A stretch of DNA of 64,000 bases. It comes from Archangium lansingense. GTDB taxonomy: Bacteria > Myxococcota > Myxococcia > Myxococcales > Myxococcaceae. The translations under genes and the position numbers were made by a program. Position 1 is the stretch's first letter, and each line of letters starts with the position of its first letter. The DNA lies in assembly GCF_026626635.1 (NCBI RefSeq), contig NZ_JAPNKA010000001.1, forward strand, positions 9,284,501-9,348,500, read 5' to 3'. This document shows positions 8,642 through 17,331 of the stretch, piece after piece. The notes below the pieces were generated by a model. That model ran no database searches and was not told the origin of the DNA. It saw only the letters and a list, made by a program, of their open reading frames with translations.

Positions 8642-9985
8642 TCAGCGCTCGAAACGGATGATGCGCTCGATGCGATAGGTGGACGCCTTCTCCAGGGGCT
8701 TGAGGAGCATCAGCTCCGCGGGCTGGTCCATCTGGATGGCATGCTGCTTGGGCTGCGCCAGGTGGAGGGTGTCGCCCTCCTTGGCGGCTGGCCCGGACAG
8801 CGGCACGGCGAACAGCCCGCCTCCGTCCACGGTCTCCAAGGCTCCCAGGACGCGCAGATCGCCCAGCTCGTTCACCTTGCCCACGTGGACGATCGCGAGC
8901 CCCTTGCCGGTATCGCGCACCGCTCGGGTGACGGAGATGCCCACGTCCGCAGTGAAGGGCTTACCATCGGCGCCGAACAGGCCCACGCCCTTGAGCATCA
9001 GGTAGACGAGGCCCGTGCTGTCGTTCTCCGGAATGGACTCATAGCGCGCCACGTCCGCCTGCGCGGCCTTCCCGCTCGCGAGTGCATCCAGGGCCGTGGC
9101 GAGCGCGACGAAGTTGAGCTGGACCAGAGGCGCGTCCGGCGTCCGCGAGGGCCAGGGGCCCGTCTCGATGAGGACGGAGGGCGTGCCCCAGCGCGTCATG
9201 TTGTCGCCGAAGGCGCGCACCTCGAAGGAGTCGTCGTAGCGGCCCACCTGTCCGGGCGCGAGCGGCTCCAGCGCATCGCGAATCACCGCGCAGACCTTCT
9301 TGGCCAGCACCCGCCCCGGGTTATCACTCCGGGGCTCGTCGAAGGCCGCCGCGAGCAGCGAGATGGAGGCCGGGCGCCCCGTGCTCCCCACCGCATAGCG
9401 CCAGCTCTGGTTGTGCAGGTTGAAGCCGATGAAGGGCTGGAGCCTGTCCCGGAGCGCCTTGAGGGTCCGCGCCTCGGGGGTCTGCAGTGCGAGCGCATCC
9501 CGGTTGATGTCGATGCCCTGGGCGTTGCGGCGCTGGTAGCGCTCGGCGCCGTCTGGGTTGAGCAGCGGCACGGCATGGAGGGTGAGCTCGGAGAGGATTC
9601 GCGAGACCCAGGGCTCCTCGCGATGCGTCCGGATGTACTCGAGGAAGTCGATCAGGGCCGTGGTGGCGGTCGGCTCGTCGCCGTGCATCTGGGACCAGAG
9701 CAGGACGTGCCGAGCCCCGGTGCCCAGGGAGACATGGTAGAGGGCGCGCCCCTCCACCGAGTGGCCCACCACCTCGAGCTGGAAGAGGTCGGGGGCCTTC
9801 TCATGCAGGCGCTTCAGGTGCTTCTCCACGTGGGAGTGGCGCACCAACGGTGGCAGGGGGAGTTCCTTCGAGTGAACCTGCTCCCAGAGTGTCGTGAGCG
9901 CCTGAGGGCCTGGAACCGCGGCAGCGGAATAAGAGGACGCTGGAACGGTTGCCAGCAGGGCAGAGAGAATCAGGGCGGTCGTCAT
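8642..9985 (-). CDS. M14-family zinc carboxypeptidase, exported
   Basis: The 447-aa protein starts with a signal peptide (MTTALILSALLATVPASSYS). Metal and substrate residues of the M14 family are visible. QMHGDEPTATT near residue 105 supplies HxxE, PLLNPDGAERYQRRNAQGID follows with the Arg region, FNLHNQ gives the third zinc His, and SVLIETGPW holds the catalytic Glu. It would remove C-terminal residues from peptides, or cut cell-wall peptides, outside the cytoplasm. About 120 further residues form a beta-rich C-terminal part. It converges on the lipoprotein gene across a hairpin. An ordinary digestive peptidase of a predatory bacterium is a good guess. Confidence 0.9.
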   Translation of the reverse strand: MTTALILSALLATVPASSYSAAAVPGPQALTTLWEQVHSKELPLPPLVRHSHVEKHLKRLHEKAPDLFQLEVVGHSVEGRALYHVSLGTGARHVLLWSQMHGDEPTATTALIDFLEYIRTHREEPWVSRILSELTLHAVPLLNPDGAERYQRRNAQGIDINRDALALQTPEARTLKALRDRLQPFIGFNLHNQSWRYAVGSTGRPASISLLAAAFDEPRSDNPGRVLAKKVCAVIRDALEPLAPGQVGRYDDSFEVRAFGDNMTRWGTPSVLIETGPWPSRTPDAPLVQLNFVALATALDALASGKAAQADVARYESIPENDSTGLVYLMLKGVGLFGADGKPFTADVGISVTRAVRDTGKGLAIVHVGKVNELGDLRVLGALETVDGGGLFAVPLSGPAAKEGDTLHLAQPKQHAIQMDQPAELMLLKPLEKASTYRIERIIRFER

Positions 9986-10077
9986 GGCGTGTGCCCGCGG
10001 ACTGTAGCCCAGCGGCCCGGAGGGCCGAAGGACACGGGAGGCGCCGTCCTTCCACCGAGAAGGGGAACACGGGATGG

Positions 10078-10299
10078 GTGGCGCGCAGCAATGCCCATGC
10101 CCAGGTGCTGCTGGAAACCCTCGCGCAGTTCAACCCGGAGGAGGCCTCGTCCCTCGGCGTCACCAGCGCGGACGAGCAGGTGATTGACCTCGGCCCGCGC
10201 GTGAGCGAGCGCACCCGCGCCGCGATGGCCAAAGCCCAGACCGAGCTGGAGAAGCGCCTCGCCGAGGAGAAGGACCCCAACGTCCGCGCAAAGCAAAGG
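10078..10299 (+). pseudogene. N-terminal fragment of a DUF885-family protein
   Basis: About 74 codons read like the start of a mature DUF885 protein: SNAHAQVLLETLAQFNPEEA, then DEQVIDLGPRVSERTRAAM and a Leu/Glu-rich helix ending KRLAEEKDPNVR. DUF885 proteins normally continue for another 450-550 residues with an HExxH-type site, which is absent here. No start codon or signal peptide joins it in frame, and the match ends abruptly at about 10296, just before the upstream region of the next gene. It is a deletion remnant, recognised from family memory rather than a search. Confidence 0.6.
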
Positions 10300-10374
10300 G
10301 GCCCTGAGGTGCGAGCTCCCGATTCTTCGCACGGCGCCCATCTCCGTGCATGATGCGCCGCATCGGAGGAGTCG

Positions 10375-10653
10375 ATGAAGAACCGGATTGTGATGGCAGT
10401 GGCGGCCTTGGGCCTCGCGATGTCCCTGGTGGGCTGCAAGAGCGACTGTCGCGTCGCTTGTGAGAAGAAGCAGGAGTGCGTGTCCTCCGGCCTCGACGTG
10501 GCGAAGTGCACGGACTCGTGCGAGGAGAAGGTCAAGAAGGACAAGGACTTCTCGGCCCAGGCGCAGGAGTGCTCCCAGTGCGTGAAGAGCCGGACCTGCT
10601 CTGAGACCATCAAGCAGTGCCTGGACGACTGCATCACCGTCGTGGGCTTCTGA
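10375..10653 (+). CDS. Small Cys-rich lipoprotein
   Basis: This 92-aa protein has a lipoprotein signal (AALGLAMSLVGCKSDC) and, in the mature part, ten cysteines in a CxxxC-like spacing (CRVACEKKQEC, CTDSCEEK, CSQCVKSRTC, CLDDC). The spacing suggests a disulfide-bonded helical hairpin in the periplasm or on the outer membrane. A GGAG box lies 6 bases before the ATG. The function is unknown. It stands alone, next to the fragment of a DUF885 gene. Confidence 0.8.
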   Translation: MKNRIVMAVAALGLAMSLVGCKSDCRVACEKKQECVSSGLDVAKCTDSCEEKVKKDKDFSAQAQECSQCVKSRTCSETIKQCLDDCITVVGF

Positions 10654-10709
10654 GCCCCCGTCCGGCAAGGGGCGGGGAAACTCACCCCGCTCCCGAGACA
10701 CGGGGCCGC

Positions 10710-11345
10710 TCAGGTCCCCGGCGGCTTGCGCGGCAGGTCCACGCTGAGCGCGGCCTGCATCAGGTCCATCAGGCCCGGCCAGGCCTCGGCCGACAGCCAC
10801 ACGCCTTCGGGGTCGTGCTCGGCGTTCACCGCCAGCGAAGAGGACTCGAAGAGCCTCGCTGACACCGCCCCCTCCTTCGGAAGCACTCCGGACACCAGGA
10901 AGCGCTGCCCGTCCCAGCTCAGCCCCTCTGGCATCACCTGATCCAGCACGGTGCGCAGCGCGGCTTTGCCCCCGCCCAGGCGCAACACGCCCTGCACCAG
11001 CACCGAGGCGGCCCGAGACTCCTCCAGGTCCACGCGGCCCGGAGTGCGCAGCGTCAGGTGGTAGCGACCCGAGGCGAGCTCCAGCCGCTCCAGGGCCACG
11101 TCCACGCGCAGCTTCCAGCCGGAGACCTCCAGCCGCACGTCATAGACCTGTGGCTGGTGGACCCAGTCGCCCACCGTGAGCGCCTTCACGTCCCGCAGCG
11201 CCCTGCGCGCGAGGGCCTCCACCCGGGCATGGGACAGCCTCAACCGCTTCCGGGCCACGTCCACCGTCACCTGGCCGGACAGCCCCGAGGGCAACTTCCC
11301 GACCCACTCTCTCGCGCTCTCCCACCACCGCGAAGCACCGGACAT
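10710..11345 (-). CDS. Conserved-looking protein of unknown function
   Basis: The 211-aa product begins MSGASRWWESAREWVGKLPS. Its middle part alternates short strands (YDVRLEVSGWKLRVDVALER, LASGRYHLTLRTPGRVDLEE), which suggests an all-beta lipid- or ligand-binding fold. No signal peptide, membrane segment or catalytic motif is visible. The ATG at 11345 is chosen because the longer frame upstream runs through the divergent gene. It is divergent from a lipoprotein gene with about 100 bases between. Confidence 0.7.
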   Translation of the reverse strand: MSGASRWWESAREWVGKLPSGLSGQVTVDVARKRLRLSHARVEALARRALRDVKALTVGDWVHQPQVYDVRLEVSGWKLRVDVALERLELASGRYHLTLRTPGRVDLEESRAASVLVQGVLRLGGGKAALRTVLDQVMPEGLSWDGQRFLVSGVLPKEGAVSARLFESSSLAVNAEHDPEGVWLSAEAWPGLMDLMQAALSVDLPRKPPGT

Positions 11346-11444
11346 CCTGTGCCCTCCTGGCAGTACACCCTGCCCTGTATCTGGCCCCGGACATGGCCCG
11401 GATTCAAGCGGAGTGAGCATCCCCCGCTTGATACGGTCGCCGCC

Positions 11445-11909
11445 ATGTCCCATTCCCGCGCCCCGCTCGCCGCCGCGCTCGTTCTGCTGGCCTCCGGCTG
11501 CGCCATGCTCCGGCCGAGCCACCCCACCCCACCTGGGCCCTCCGCCACGCCCGCCCCGCCGCCCGTTGCCCCGGCGGCCGCAGCCGGCTCCGACGCCTTC
11601 TTGCTCACCATCTTCCTGCGCCACGACCAGTCGAAGACGCTCGAGGAGATCAACGCCCACCTCGACCGCACCGGCTTCCACCGCCAGTTCCCTCCCGAGG
11701 GCTGCCAGGTGGTGTCGTGGTACGTCATGATGGGCATCGGCCAGGTGGTGACGCTGCGCGTCCCGCCCGACAAGCTGCGCTCGGTCAACCTGGCCATCGA
11801 ACGGGCCGCATGGGGTGCGTTCCACACCGAGTTCTACCCCACCTATGACTTCATCCCCGTCTGGAAGGACATCCGGACCCGGGCGCTCTCCCCGGAGCCC
11901 GCCCACTGA
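11445..11909 (+). CDS. Small lipoprotein, unknown function
   Basis: The 154-aa product has a signal with lipobox (ALVLLASGCAML), a Pro/Ala-rich linker up to about residue 48, and a compact domain. That domain has the segments FLLTIFLRHDQSKTLEEINA and WYVMMGIGQVVTLRVP, which look like an alternating alpha/beta fold of about 100 residues. No metal or catalytic motif is seen. The next gene starts 42 bases downstream on the same strand, so the two could be cotranscribed. Confidence 0.75.
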   Translation: MSHSRAPLAAALVLLASGCAMLRPSHPTPPGPSATPAPPPVAPAAAAGSDAFLLTIFLRHDQSKTLEEINAHLDRTGFHRQFPPEGCQVVSWYVMMGIGQVVTLRVPPDKLRSVNLAIERAAWGAFHTEFYPTYDFIPVWKDIRTRALSPEPAH

Positions 11910-11950
11910 ACGGCCAGGCCGGTGTGCCCCCCCCGGCCCCGTGTGATTAG

Positions 11951-12610
11951 ATGCCCCCAGGCATGACGATCGGTTCCAAAGAAGGCCCCCCGGCCCCGTG
12001 GCCGGACATCCACAAGACGGTCCTCTCCACACTCGATGCGCTGGCATCGTCCACTGGATGGATTCCCACCGCCGCCACGGTGGGTATCGAGCCCGTCTTC
12101 GAGCGCGTGCTCCAGCAGGTCTGCCAGCCCCAGGGTGTCACCCCCGAGGCCTACATCGACCTCATCACCCGGGACGCAGGGATGCGGCGGGACGTCCAGA
12201 GGCGCCTGGCGCGCCTGATGGAGAACCCAGCGCTGGTGACCATGCGCCGAGAGGCCCAGCGCCGCGAGGCCGAGCATCAGCTCCATGTGCTGCACTACGT
12301 CCTGTCGGGCCAGCAACCGCCCGAGTGGGTGTTGTCGACGATTGACGAGGAGCAGCAGCAGCAGCTCCAGGACGCGGCGGAGTCGGGCGAGGAGCGAGAC
12401 CCCGTGCTGCTCCCGCGAGTGCAGCGGGCCCTGCAGAAGCTTGCCACGGACCCCACGAAGTACGGCCAGTGCGAGGACTGTGGCAATGCCATCCTCCTCG
12501 AGCGCCTGCAGCTCGTCCCGTGGGCCGAGTGCTGCGCGGCCTGCCAGCGCAAGCGCGAAGGAGTTCCGGACGTGGAGCCGGAGCCCCAGGTCGCCGTCAC
12601 CTACTTCTGA
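11951..12610 (+). CDS. DksA/TraR-type C4 zinc-finger protein
   Basis: The 219-aa protein ends with a DksA/TraR-like finger: CEDCGNAILLERLQLVPWAE, then CCAACQRKRE, with the four Cys in the usual spacing. A long acidic helical region precedes it (EEQQQQLQDAAESGEERD). A further 100 residues at the N-terminus have no counterpart in DksA. DksA-like proteins enter the RNA polymerase secondary channel, so a transcription regulator is likely. The two ATGs at 11951 and 11963 cannot be separated. Its stop overlaps the end of the convergent ATP-grasp gene by 10 bases. Confidence 0.8.
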   Translation: MPPGMTIGSKEGPPAPWPDIHKTVLSTLDALASSTGWIPTAATVGIEPVFERVLQQVCQPQGVTPEAYIDLITRDAGMRRDVQRRLARLMENPALVTMRREAQRREAEHQLHVLHYVLSGQQPPEWVLSTIDEEQQQQLQDAAESGEERDPVLLPRVQRALQKLATDPTKYGQCEDCGNAILLERLQLVPWAECCAACQRKREGVPDVEPEPQVAVTYF

Positions 12611-13551
12611 CCGCGCGCCCCCTCTACCACGCGCCGGGCGATGGCGCGGCTGATGGGGTGCCCCAGCTTCAACTCGACGTCCAGGTAGATGGGTGAGCTG
12701 TTGAGCTCCAGGAACACCCACGCGTCGCCCTGGCGCTTGATGTCGATGCCCGCGAAGGTGAGGCCGCACGCACGCGCCGCCTCCCGGCAGAAGCGCCGCA
12801 CGGGCTCGGGGAGCGCCACCTCGCGGTAGGAGGCCTCCCCCCCGCTGTAGACGGGGTCCGCCCGGAAGTCGAGGTGCTGCTCGGGCGTCTCGATGGACAC
12901 CGCGGAGACGATCTCGTCGCCCACCAGCATGATGCGCAGATCCTCCCCCGGTGCGCGCTCCTGGAAGATGACGGGCGAGGCGGTGACGTCCTCCAGCCGC
13001 TCGAGCGCCTCGGCATCCAGCACCCGGGTGATGGCCCCGCCCATGATGGGTTTGTAGATGACGTCCTTCACCTCGGCGTGGAAGGCGCGGATGGCGGCCG
13101 GATCGTTGGAGATGAGCGTGCGCGGCACCTGGGCCCCGAGGCTCCGCAGCGCATGGAGCTGGAAGGGCTTGTATTGCATGACGCTCGCAGCATGCGGGCC
13201 GTTGACCAGCGTGGCGCCCCGGTGGGCGAGCTGGAGCAACCACGCCACGAAGTACGAAGCGCGCTCGCGCGTGTGCATATAGGTGGTGAACCAGTCCTCG
13301 TAGAGGACGAGCTCGCCATCGCGCTCCATGGAAGGAGCGTAGGGAGCGGGGATGTAGCGGAGGTAGAACCCCTGGACGTCGTCCACCTGCTCCCCCAGGT
13401 AGAAGGTCCGGCCATCGAGCATGGACAGGGGCAAGCCCCGGTCGAACGCATCGGGCTCGATGAACAGCGTGTCCGCGCCGAGCGCCGCGGCCTCGCGGGC
13501 TACTGCCTTGCATTGCACATCTACCGCTGCGCCAAAGATGCCGATCCTCAA
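12601..13551 (-). CDS. ATP-grasp (RimK-like) protein
   Basis: The 316-aa enzyme has the ATP-grasp layout. The nucleotide-binding segment KDVIYKPIMGGAITRV follows a pre-grasp region. The Mg-binding end reads FAGIDIKRQGDAWVFLELNS, in which D, E and N coordinate magnesium. Such enzymes join a carboxylate to an amine or thiol with ATP. The TTG at 13551 is preferred over the upstream ATG because a GGGAGGAG box lies 5 bases ahead of it and the protein then begins LRIGIFGAAVDV, the usual first strand. The substrate is unknown. It may act on a peptide or protein end like RimK, or on small molecules. Confidence 0.82.
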   Translation of the reverse strand: MRIGIFGAAVDVQCKAVAREAAALGADTLFIEPDAFDRGLPLSMLDGRTFYLGEQVDDVQGFYLRYIPAPYAPSMERDGELVLYEDWFTTYMHTRERASYFVAWLLQLAHRGATLVNGPHAASVMQYKPFQLHALRSLGAQVPRTLISNDPAAIRAFHAEVKDVIYKPIMGGAITRVLDAEALERLEDVTASPVIFQERAPGEDLRIMLVGDEIVSAVSIETPEQHLDFRADPVYSGGEASYREVALPEPVRRFCREAARACGLTFAGIDIKRQGDAWVFLELNSSPIYLDVELKLGHPISRAIARRVVEGARGQK

Positions 13552-13628
13552 GGCACTCCTCCCGGGAATGGACACATAGGTGGTCCGGGCCGTGCACACC
13601 TTGAAGATGGACACACGTGGAGGATGTC

Positions 13629-13784
13629 GTGACGAAGACGCGGAAGGGCCTGCCCTTCATCAAATTCGAGCTGCCCAAGCGCAAGAAGCCCGACGACAAG
13701 CAGGCGAGCAAGCCGGACAAGCCCAAGCCCTCCGACCAGGTGACGACCATGATGGTGGGTGAGGAGGGAGGCACCAACCGGTAG
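13629..13784 (+). CDS. Small Lys-rich protein (51 aa)
   Basis: A GTG with a GGAGG box 7 bases before it opens 51 codons. The product starts with KTRKGLPFIKFELPKRKKPD and is rich in Lys, Pro and Asp, with no membrane segment. Such short basic proteins are often missed. The clear ribosome site and an uninterrupted frame support it. It has no known family. It lies between the divergent ATP-grasp gene and the ruvA end. Confidence 0.5.
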   Translation: MTKTRKGLPFIKFELPKRKKPDDKQASKPDKPKPSDQVTTMMVGEEGGTNR

Positions 13785-13797
13785 GCCGCCCGCCTAT

Positions 13798-13882
13798 CCC
13801 CTCTCCCTCTGGGAGAGGGTCAGGGTGAGGGTCTGCACGCGGGGACTACCCTCCCCCCCCGCCCTCTCCCAGAGGGAGAGGG
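13798..13882. repeat. Palindromic REP-like repeat pair with 21-base inverted arms
   Basis: The 21-base element CCCTCTCCCTCTGGGAGAGG(G) occurs once here and its exact reverse complement follows 42 bases later, so the two copies can form a long stem. Copies of the same element appear near 18135 and 22900. It sits just beyond the stop of ruvA and may double as a terminator. Confidence 0.75.
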
Positions 13883-13905
13883 AGCATGCGCAACCCAGCT
13901 GCGCG

Positions 13906-14517
13906 TCAGGCGCTGGTGCGGAGCGCCTTGAGGGCCTCGCGGAAGAGGGCCTGGAAGTCGACCTCACCACCGAGCCGCTCGCTGGCGGACTCCGCGGCCT
14001 TCTCCGCCTGGGGCTGCTTGTAACCGAGGTTGATGAGCGCGGAGACCAGGTCCGCCATGTGCCCGGACTCGGGGACGGCGGGCTTCGCCTGGGCGGCCAC
14101 CTGCTCCAGGTGGAGCGTCTTCACCTTGTCCTTGAGCTCCAGCACGAGCCGCTCGGCGGTCTTCTTCCCCACCCCGTGAATCTTGGTGAGGCGCGCCACC
14201 TCGCCCCGGCCCAGCGCGGCCACCAGCTCCGGCACCTCCATGCCGGAGAGCACCGCCAGCGCGAGCCTCGGCCCCACGTGGGACACCGAGTTGAGCAGGA
14301 GGAACAGCTCCTCCTCGGCCCGGCTGAGGAAGCCGAACAACTCGAAGGCGTCCTCGCGCACCACGGTGCGTACACGCACCTGTACAGGCTGACCCTCCGC
14401 GGGCAGCCGCCCCAACGTGAGCGAGGAGAAGAACACGCGGTAGCCCACCCCGCCCACGTCGATGGTGGCCTCCTCGAGGCTCTTCTCCAGAACGTTGCCA
14501 CGCAGTGCCGCGATCAT
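13906..14517 (-). CDS. ruvA: Holliday junction branch migration protein RuvA
   Basis: RuvA binds the four-way junction as a tetramer and loads RuvB. The 203-aa product starts with the OB fold (MIAALRGNVLEKSLEEATID). Two helix-hairpin-helix motifs follow near residues 75-130 (NSVSHVGPRLALAVLS and KIHGVGKKTAERLVLELKDK). A C-terminal helical domain of about 45 residues ends AALFREALKALR-like and would bind RuvB. It overlaps ruvC by 4 bases (ATGA), so it is translated with it. Confidence 0.97.
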   Translation of the reverse strand: MIAALRGNVLEKSLEEATIDVGGVGYRVFFSSLTLGRLPAEGQPVQVRVRTVVREDAFELFGFLSRAEEELFLLLNSVSHVGPRLALAVLSGMEVPELVAALGRGEVARLTKIHGVGKKTAERLVLELKDKVKTLHLEQVAAQAKPAVPESGHMADLVSALINLGYKQPQAEKAAESASERLGGEVDFQALFREALKALRTSA

Positions 14518-15107
14518 CTCGCCTCCGGCCTCCGGTATGACGGCGTCAGCTTGTCCGCGAGCTGCGCCTGCGCCGACTTGCGGCGCGTCTTCGAGGGCTT
14601 GCCGCCCGACACCGGCACGGCGGACCGGCCATGGTTGAGGTGGCAGATCGCCACCGCCAGTGCATCACTGGCATCGGCGCGATCCAACACTTCGACGTTG
14701 AGGAAGGTACATACCATGCGCGCCACCGCGTCCTTGTCCGCGGCACCACCGGCGCCCACCGCGCGCTTCACCCGGGCGGGTGGGTACTCGTGCACGGAGA
14801 GCCCCGCCTGAGCGGCGGCCAGCAGTGCCACCCCGCGGGCATGTCCGAGGATGAGCGCACTGCGCGCGTTGCGGAAGGTGAAGACGCCCTCCACCGCCAC
14901 CGCCTGGGGCTTGTAGAGCTTCACCGCCGTCAGCAGCGAGCCGTGCAGCTCCTTGAGGCGCAGCTCCAGGGGGGCGTCAGGGTCCACCTTGATGACGCCA
15001 TGGCCCACGTGGACCAGCCGGCCGCGCCGCTCCTCCACCACGCCATACCCCATGAAGCGGCTGCCGGGGTCGATGCCTAGAACGCGCAAATTCCTCTCCG
15101 AGGACAA
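14514..15107 (-). CDS. ruvC: Holliday junction resolvase RuvC
   Basis: RuvC cuts Holliday junctions in the RNase H fold. The 197-aa protein has the first catalytic Asp in LGIDPGSRFMGYG, a Glu in AVEGVFTFRNARSA, and the final Asp pair in DASDALAVAICHLNH; ADKDAVARMVC precedes it. It carries a basic tail of about 35 residues (SKTRRKSAQAQLADKL), which is longer than in most bacteria. The next gene, ruvA, starts within its stop. Confidence 0.96.
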   Translation of the reverse strand: MSSERNLRVLGIDPGSRFMGYGVVEERRGRLVHVGHGVIKVDPDAPLELRLKELHGSLLTAVKLYKPQAVAVEGVFTFRNARSALILGHARGVALLAAAQAGLSVHEYPPARVKRAVGAGGAADKDAVARMVCTFLNVEVLDRADASDALAVAICHLNHGRSAVPVSGGKPSKTRRKSAQAQLADKLTPSYRRPEAR

Positions 15108-15175
15108 CGGAACAGGGGTTCAGCCAGCCCTATAACGCGCGGGCCGCCCCCCTGTCGATGTGCCCGTCTGCCCCA

Positions 15176-15925
15176 CTACGCGGAGAGCGACTCCATGAGG
15201 GCGTCGTCCATCTCGAAGTTGGCGTGCACGTGCTGCACGTCGTCGTTGTCCTCGAGCAGCTCCATCAGCTTGAGCATCTTCTTCGCGTTGTCGCCCTCGA
15301 TGCGGACGGTGTTCTGCGGGACGTACGTCCACTTCTGCTCGCCCAGCTTCAGACCGGACTGCTCCAGGCTGGCGGCCACGGAGTGCAGGTCCGCCGGAGC
15401 GGTGCGCACCTCGAAACCATCGGGGCCCTGGTTGAGGACGTCCTCGGCGCCAGCTTCGATGGCCTTCTCCATCACCTCGTCCTCGGAGGGGCCGGGCTTC
15501 ACGGTGATGAGGCCCTTCTTGTGGAACATCCAGTTCACCGAACCTTCGGCCCCCAGATTGCCGCCCTCCTTGGAGAACATGGAGCGCATGTCGCTGGCGG
15601 TGCGGTTGCGGTTGTCGGTGAGGCACTCCACGAGCACGGCCACGCCCCCGGGGCCATAGCCCTCGTAGACCATCTCCTCGTAGCTCTCGCCCTCCAGCTC
15701 ACCCGTGCCCTTCTTGATGGCGCGCTGGATGTTGTCGTTGGGCATGTTGGCCTCGCGGGCCGCGAGGATGGCCACGCGCAACCGGGCATTGCCGTCCGGG
15801 TTGCCACCGCCCAGCCGCGCTGCGACGGTGAGCTCCTTGATGAGCTTGCTGTAGAGCTTGCCCTTGCTCGCGCCCATCACGGCCTTGTACCGCTTGAGCT
15901 TCGACCATCGGTTGTGACCGGACAT
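15176..15925 (-). CDS. yebC: YebC/PmpR-family (TACO1) protein
   Basis: The 249-aa protein begins MSGHNRWSKLKRYKAVMGAS and contains the family block ILAAREANMPNDNIQRAIKK. This is a conserved family found beside ruvC in many bacteria and acting either as a transcription regulator or as a helper for translating hard peptide stretches. The chosen ATG matches the family start; a longer frame upstream is not coding. It is 68 bases upstream of ruvC, which supports an operon yebC-ruvC-ruvA. Confidence 0.95.
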   Translation of the reverse strand: MSGHNRWSKLKRYKAVMGASKGKLYSKLIKELTVAARLGGGNPDGNARLRVAILAAREANMPNDNIQRAIKKGTGELEGESYEEMVYEGYGPGGVAVLVECLTDNRNRTASDMRSMFSKEGGNLGAEGSVNWMFHKKGLITVKPGPSEDEVMEKAIEAGAEDVLNQGPDGFEVRTAPADLHSVAASLEQSGLKLGEQKWTYVPQNTVRIEGDNAKKMLKLMELLEDNDDVQHVHANFEMDDALMESLSA

Positions 15926-15969
15926 GGCGGCTCTTCTAACCTCCGGCGTGGGACCGGTCCAGAGCGGGC

Positions 15970-17103
15970 TCAGGCCGCCCGAGAGGGGCCCGAGGTCTCG
16001 AAAGCCTCGGAGAAGGGCTCCTCTTCCTCGGGGGACAGCACCGGCTCGAAGAAGGGCGGAACGGACTGGGGCACCGACTCGCGCTCGGCGATGAGGTTGG
16101 CCGGCACCAACACCCCCTGGGCGTACAGGAGCGTCACCACCTCCAGGGTGGTGACCTCCGGCAGGCCGCACTCCAGCAGGGCGATGTGCACGGTGCGCTG
16201 ACCGTCGAAGAGGCGGATGACCTGGCCTACGTCATCGGGCAGGGACTTGAGCACGTCCGCCAGCCGCTTGAAGTCCACGACGAGCCGGGCAGACAGGGGA
16301 ATGCCCAGGCCGCACAGAGCCGCGAAGCGCTCGGCGGCCGGCAGCAGCAGCGAGGCGTAGATCTTCAGGTTGAGCAGGAGCTTCCCCTCGGCGAGCACCT
16401 CCGCGAAGGAGACGGCGTAGGCGCCCGAGCCGAAGAAGAGCATCCGGCGGATGGCGATCAGACCCCGCTCACCCTCGAAGGAGGCATCCACCACATGGCC
16501 CTGGTGGAAGGAGAGCCAGCCCTCGTTATCGCGCAGCTCGATGCGGCCGGAGCGCGAGCCACACAGGAGGGCGAGGAGCACCTGGGCCAGGGGCATGCGG
16601 ACGGTATGGGCCTCGTAGGCGGGGGCGAAGGCGCTACGGCCAGCCTTCAGGCGGGCGAGCGACACCAGGACCTGCGGGGAGACGGGCCGCAGGAGGTAGT
16701 CGTCGGCGCGCACGGCCTCGGTGCGCTGGCGGTGGTGGGGCTCTTCGCGGTGCGAGAGGAGGTACACCGGGAGGTGCTCGGTGCGGGCATCGGCGCGCAG
16801 CCGCTCGCAGAAGGTGAAGCCGTCCATGCCCTCCGCACTGGACTCGGCGGGGGCGACGACGAGGTGCGGCAACGGGCGGCCCTCACCCAGCTCCCCGAGG
16901 ATGTCCTCGAGGGCCGGGGCGGCGAGCACCTCGAAGCCGGCGCTGACCAGGCCCAGGGCGAGGGCGGCGCGCATATCCCTGTCGGGCTCGACGAGCAGGA
17001 CGCGAGGGCGGAAACGGTTGGAACGACGCCTGGGGCTGACGTCGGCGGAGACGGACGAAGGGGCGGGCTCGAGGACGGTGGCGCGGTGCGGGCTGTCGGC
17101 CAT
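15970..17103 (-). CDS. Degenerate receiver domain fused to a DUF4388-like domain
   Basis: The 377-aa product begins with a disordered lead and then a receiver-like domain (PRVLLVEPDRDMRAALALGL). At the place of the phosphoaccepting Asp it has HLVVAPA, and the switch Lys position reads LLRPVS, so phosphorylation is unlikely. After residue 175, a segment (SRSGRIELRDNEGWLSFHQG, then VVDASFEGERGLIAIRRMLF) fits the DUF4388 domain often found in myxobacterial signalling proteins. The C-terminal 70 residues are acidic. A GGAG box sits before the ATG at 17103, which is preferred over one at 17148. It is divergent from an outer-membrane-type protein gene. Confidence 0.7.
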   Translation of the reverse strand: MADSPHRATVLEPAPSSVSADVSPRRRSNRFRPRVLLVEPDRDMRAALALGLVSAGFEVLAAPALEDILGELGEGRPLPHLVVAPAESSAEGMDGFTFCERLRADARTEHLPVYLLSHREEPHHRQRTEAVRADDYLLRPVSPQVLVSLARLKAGRSAFAPAYEAHTVRMPLAQVLLALLCGSRSGRIELRDNEGWLSFHQGHVVDASFEGERGLIAIRRMLFFGSGAYAVSFAEVLAEGKLLLNLKIYASLLLPAAERFAALCGLGIPLSARLVVDFKRLADVLKSLPDDVGQVIRLFDGQRTVHIALLECGLPEVTTLEVVTLLYAQGVLVPANLIAERESVPQSVPPFFEPVLSPEEEEPFSEAFETSGPSRAA

Positions 17104-17331
17104 GAGGAACTCCTGGAGCGGCGCTCCTGGGAGAGACCGGGTATCCACTTCGAGTAAAAAACTACGATATTCAGAGAAAAGAGACTACCACGAAATGAGA
17201 GTACACCCTGTCATATCCGAGAGGAACACGAGAGCGAAGGCCAAAGGCTTGAAATTGTTGGGTAAGCGGCAGGGGGAGGGACGAGGAAACGCTCGACGGG
17301 CCGGGGGGCGAGGCGCCAGAGTGGGCGACCT
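17104..17331. promoter_or_regulatory. AT-richer divergent promoter region
   Basis: This 228-base gap separates the receiver gene from a barrel gene transcribed the other way. It contains a run of clearly lower GC around 17155-17220, including TAAAAAACTACGATATTCAG. Such a dip in a very GC-rich genome marks where two promoters should be. No exact -35/-10 pair could be fixed. Confidence 0.45.
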
